64,000 nucleotides of DNA from Acidobacteriota bacterium (GTDB lineage Bacteria; Acidobacteriota; Terriglobia; Terriglobales; SCQP01), in contig DAHVCP010000064.1 in assembly GCA_027314025.1 (NCBI GenBank), forward strand, positions 108,984 through 172,983. The letters run 5' to 3'. The position numbers and the translations under genes are program-made. Every line of letters begins with the position of its first letter. The first letter of the stretch is position 1. Below, piece after piece: positions 61,329 to 64,000 of the stretch. The notes below the pieces were generated by a model, which was not told where the DNA came from, did not search any database, and saw nothing but the letters and a program-made list of their open reading frames with translations.

Positions 61329-61508
61329 CGGGGGCCGCGCTTTTGCCCGGGGGCCAATGCGGGCGCGGGGAGGCCGCGAATTTCCGCGGGGCGGCCCGCC
61401 CCCCGGCCCAGCCGGCGCGCAAGCGGGACGCGCGGCGGACCCGGGGCCCCCAACGCGCAGCGGTGCGCGTTGGGGTGGGCAGCCGCGCTGGGGCCCGCGC
61501 CAAGCAAT
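61329..61508 (+). repeat. GC-rich intergenic repeat, copy D (fullest)
   Basis: Module one: GCGGGGGCCGCGCTTTTGCC, CCAATGCGGGCGCGGGGAGG and CCGCGAATTTCCGCGGGGCGG. Module two: AAGCGGGACGCGCGGCG ... AGCCGCGCTGGGGCCCGCGCCAAGCAA, matching copy A. Between its halves a perfect 12-bp hairpin CCCCAACGCGCA/TGCGCGTTGGGG with GCGG loop (61448-61475) is inserted. It fills the gap between two converging genes. Confidence 0.7.
61448..61475. terminator. Perfect 12-bp hairpin between converging genes
   Basis: CCCCAACGCGCA, loop GCGG, TGCGCGTTGGGG. It lies inside repeat copy D and between the stop codons of the oxidoreductase and DUF1015 genes, where it could end transcription from both sides. No T-run. Confidence 0.45.
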
Positions 61509-61525
61509 TTCGCGCGCCGCGCCGG

Positions 61526-62863
61526 CTACTCGATGCGGTAGAGCGTCAGGCCGCTGAGCAGTTTGGGGAAAAAGTCGGTGGACTTCTGCGGCATGACGGC
61601 GCCGGACAAGGCCACGTCGCGCACCGTCCCCGGCGCCACCGGCGCCAGCAGGAACGCCGCCTGCGCCCCGCCCTCCCAAACCGCGCGCACCGCCGCGTGC
61701 GCGTCGCGTTCATAGCGCAGGTGTTGGCCATCGCGCACCGCCTCCGGGGTAATGCCCAAACCGCGGCGCAGGGCCAGCTCATGCAGCAGCAGCACGGCCA
61801 GTTGGCGTTGTTCCTCGTTATAGCCGGGCAGCTCGCGCGCCAGGTCCACGCCCGCGCGCCGCAAGCGGAACAAATACAACCCCGGCTTGCCCGCCAGCGC
61901 GGCCAAAAACGCCGGCCGCCGCTCCTGCTCCGCCGCCGCCAGTTCCGCCTCCAGCGCCGGCCACGCCCGCTCCCATTCCGCCGCGCTCACCGGCCGTTCA
62001 TGCACGTCGAAATATTCCCGCGCCCGCTCCAGCAGCCGGCCCGCGTCCCAATCCGCCACGCCGTGCACCACGCGGTGCGTGGGCAGGACCACTAAACCCG
62101 GCGCGTCCAAGTTGACGAAGGTCATCATGGCGAAGTCCCACGGCGCGGGGTCGGCGGCGTAATGCTTCAGGCGCCGATGCTCTTCCTGGCCCCAGGCCAG
62201 CGCCGTCTCATAGCGGTGGTGGCCGTCGGCGATGACCAGCGGCAGCGGCGCCATCGCCGCCTGCACGCGCGCGATCACGCAGCCGTCGGTTTCCCGGAAC
62301 AGGCGATGGCGCGTGCCGTATTCGTCGCCGGCTTCCAGCACGGGATTCGTGGCGCGGGCGAACAGCTCCGCCTCGACGCGTCCCGCCGGATCGCTGTAGA
62401 GCATGAAGATTTGGCCGAGATGCGTGTGCGTGGCGCGCAGCAGCCGCAGCCGGTCTTCCTTCGGCCCGCTCAGCGTTTGCTCATGCCGGTGCACGACGTT
62501 GCGGTCGTACGGCTCCAGCCGCCCCAGGGCGATGAAGCCGCGGCGCGTATGCGCCGCTCCGCCGCCGGGCAGGGTGAAGGTCTGCTCGTAGGGATACAGC
62601 CCGGCCTCCGGATCGCGGCGCAGGACGCCTTCGCCGATCCATTGCCGCAGATAGCCCTCGGCGCGGGTATAGACGTTGTCATCCTCGCCGTCGCTGGAAA
62701 GGCTTTCGCCCAGAATGACCCGGACCAGATTGTGCGCGTCGCGGGTCAGATAGCGGCGCTGCATCTCCGGAGTGATCTTGTCGTAGGGCTGGGTCAGGAC
62801 ATCTTCCGCCCGCACCGCGCTGAGGTCATAGCGGTAGGCGGCCAGGGGCTTGATTTCGGCCAT
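61526..62863 (-). CDS. DUF1015 family protein
   Basis: A 445-residue cytosolic protein of the DUF1015 family (SerK-like free-serine kinase fold relatives exist). Motifs: TQPYDKITPEMQRRYL near the N-terminus, HRHEQTLSGPKEDRLRLLRATHTHLGQIFMLY and ADGHHRYETAL, all conserved in the family. The His pair in DGHHR and the Glu after are probable catalytic residues. ATG 62863 starts it. It follows the aminotransferase on the same strand with a 42-base gap; the pair recurs in bacteria, so an amino acid role is likely. Confidence 0.88.
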   Translation of the reverse strand: MAEIKPLAAYRYDLSAVRAEDVLTQPYDKITPEMQRRYLTRDAHNLVRVILGESLSSDGEDDNVYTRAEGYLRQWIGEGVLRRDPEAGLYPYEQTFTLPGGGAAHTRRGFIALGRLEPYDRNVVHRHEQTLSGPKEDRLRLLRATHTHLGQIFMLYSDPAGRVEAELFARATNPVLEAGDEYGTRHRLFRETDGCVIARVQAAMAPLPLVIADGHHRYETALAWGQEEHRRLKHYAADPAPWDFAMMTFVNLDAPGLVVLPTHRVVHGVADWDAGRLLERAREYFDVHERPVSAAEWERAWPALEAELAAAEQERRPAFLAALAGKPGLYLFRLRRAGVDLARELPGYNEEQRQLAVLLLHELALRRGLGITPEAVRDGQHLRYERDAHAAVRAVWEGGAQAAFLLAPVAPGTVRDVALSGAVMPQKSTDFFPKLLSGLTLYRIE

Positions 62864-62905
62864 CTTTCCTTCTTATGCGCGGGATTCGAGGACCGGCGCC
62901 GGGCG

Positions 62906-64000
62906 CTAGCGGCGCAAGCCGGCCACGAAGGCGGCGATGCGGTCCAGCGCCGTGGCCAGGTTTTCCAGGGAATTGGCGGCGGAGATGCGGATGTAGCCTT
63001 CCCCGCCCGGCCCGAAGGCCGCGCCGGACAGCACCGCCACGCCCGCTTGCGCCAGCAGATCGTCGGCGAAGCGCTGCGAACTCAGCCCGGTGCCCGAGAT
63101 ATTGGGGAACAGGTAAAACGCGCCCCGCGGCGTGCGGCAGCGAATGCCGGGGATTTGGTTCAGCAGCGCGACGCAGAGGTCGCGGCGGCGGCGGAACTCC
63201 GCCACCATGGCCGCCACCGGCTGCTGGTCGCCGGTCAGCGCCGCGACGCCGGCGATTTGCGTGAAGGTCGCGGTGCAGGAGACGGTGTTGGTCAGCAGCG
63301 CGTTGGCCGCGCGCGCCAGCGCCGGCGGCATGACGCCATAGCCCAGCCGCCAGCCGGTCATGGCGTAGCACTTGGAGAAGCCGTCCATCAGGATGGTCCG
63401 CTCCTTCATGCCCGGCGCGGAAAAAATGGAATGGTGCTCGGCGTCGAAGATGATGCGGCGGTAAATCTCATCGCTGAGCACCATGGCGTTGCTGCTGGCC
63501 AGCGCCCGCGCCAGGCGGGCGACGTCCTCGGCGGTCAGCATGCCGCCGGTGGGGTTCTGCGGAGAATTGAGGATGACCAGCCGGGTGCGCGGGTTGATCG
63601 CGGCTTCCAGCTCGGCGATGTCCATGCGGAAATCCTGGTCCTCGCGCAGATGCACCGGCCGCGGCGTCGCCCCCAAATACCGCACCAGCGAGCCGTAAAT
63701 GGGATAGGCGGGATCGGACAACACCACTTCCGTGCCCGGTTCCACCAGCGCCGTCAGCGCATAGAAGGCCACCGGCTTGGCGCCGGGCGTCACCACCACT
63801 TCCTCGGGGTGCACCGCGACGCCATGGCTGGCCGTCACCGCGGCGGCGATCGCCTCGCGCAGCTCCGGCATGCCCTGCGTGGTGGCGTAATGCGTGTAGC
63901 CGTCGCGCAAGGCGCGGATGCCGGCTTCGAGAATGTGCGGCGGGGTGGGAAAGTCCGGCTCGCCGATTTCCAAATGGATGACCGAGCGACCCTGCGCCTC
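62906..64000 (-). CDS. Class I/II pyridoxal-phosphate aminotransferase, 5' end beyond the window
   Basis: The visible 364 codons cover most of a fold-type I aminotransferase; the frame continues past the right edge (EAQGRSVIHLEIGEPDFPTP). Motifs: NSPQNPTGG with the Asn that holds the cofactor, LSDEIYRRI with the Asp and Tyr, FSKCYAMTGWRLGY with the Schiff-base Lys, and YIRISAANS with the carboxylate-binding Arg. It resembles aspartate or related aminotransferases of the Ib type. Substrate uncertain. Confidence 0.92.
   Translation of the reverse strand, partial: EAQGRSVIHLEIGEPDFPTPPHILEAGIRALRDGYTHYATTQGMPELREAIAAAVTASHGVAVHPEEVVVTPGAKPVAFYALTALVEPGTEVVLSDPAYPIYGSLVRYLGATPRPVHLREDQDFRMDIAELEAAINPRTRLVILNSPQNPTGGMLTAEDVARLARALASSNAMVLSDEIYRRIIFDAEHHSIFSAPGMKERTILMDGFSKCYAMTGWRLGYGVMPPALARAANALLTNTVSCTATFTQIAGVAALTGDQQPVAAMVAEFRRRRDLCVALLNQIPGIRCRTPRGAFYLFPNISGTGLSSQRFADDLLAQAGVAVLSGAAFGPGGEGYIRISAANSLENLATALDRIAAFVAGLRR

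Noticed and set aside
1..64000. CRISPR arrays, tRNA, rRNA, insertion sequences, integrases or prophage genes
   Set aside because: I saw no regularly spaced repeats, no tRNA-like cloverleaf, and no transposase or integrase motifs in any frame.

Overview
The window is 64 kb of very GC-rich, densely coded bacterial DNA with no rRNA, tRNA, transposase or CRISPR array that I can see. The gene families point to an Acidobacteriota chromosome. They include a TonB-dependent receptor with an N-terminal carboxypeptidase-regulatory-like domain, a BNR/VPS10-type propeller protein, a DUF5818-like secreted protein, a propeller plus Ig-repeat protein with a C-terminal membrane/lipobox-like tail, an MqnP-type UbiA prenyltransferase, and several MacB-type and RND exporters. 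This assignment is an inference from families, not from a marker gene.

Layout. 0-5 kb: the 5' part of a Tat-exported hydroxypyruvate-isomerase-like protein, a small His/Cys-rich membrane protein, a possible cobalamin riboswitch and the TonB receptor, then small hypothetical genes and a hairpin-rich gap. 5.3-11 kb: an accessory block with a DUF1232 protein, a VapBC toxin-antitoxin pair, a methyltransferase and a two-gene AAA ATPase/subtilisin system of the IetAS defence type. 11-16.7 kb: a heavy-metal RND efflux operon (outer membrane channel, fusion protein, pump). 16.8-29.8 kb: M23 peptidase, uridine kinase, BNR protein, a MacAB-type ABC exporter, biotin synthase, a SnoaL protein, the UbiA prenyltransferase and a LolA-like protein. 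29.8-33.6 kb: rsmG, a perfect parS-type site, parA and parB (chromosome segregation, usually near the origin), then a TlpA-like thioredoxin. 33.6-40.6 kb: sugar kinase, LarE, lytic transglycosylase, N-acetylmuramoyl-L-alanine amidase and a zinc dehydrogenase. 40.8-50.2 kb: a lone MoxR ATPase, a DUF5818-like protein, pterin carbinolamine dehydratase and a second RND efflux operon (TolC, pump, fusion protein). 50.4-59.5 kb: STAS protein, TonB C-terminal protein, class II aldolase, propeller/Ig protein, an ABC-2 exporter, an ECF sigma/anti-sigma pair and a small Smr protein. 59.5-64 kb: a peroxiredoxin-like gene with an in-frame TGA exactly at the catalytic cysteine position, an oxidoreductase gene with an in-frame TAG, DUF1015 and a partial aminotransferase.

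The most interesting points are the candidate selenocysteine peroxiredoxin with a hairpin correctly placed to be a SECIS, the IetAS-like module, the neighbouring amber-interrupted oxidoreductase, a GC-rich intergenic repeat family found at four sites, and several structured intergenic regions.
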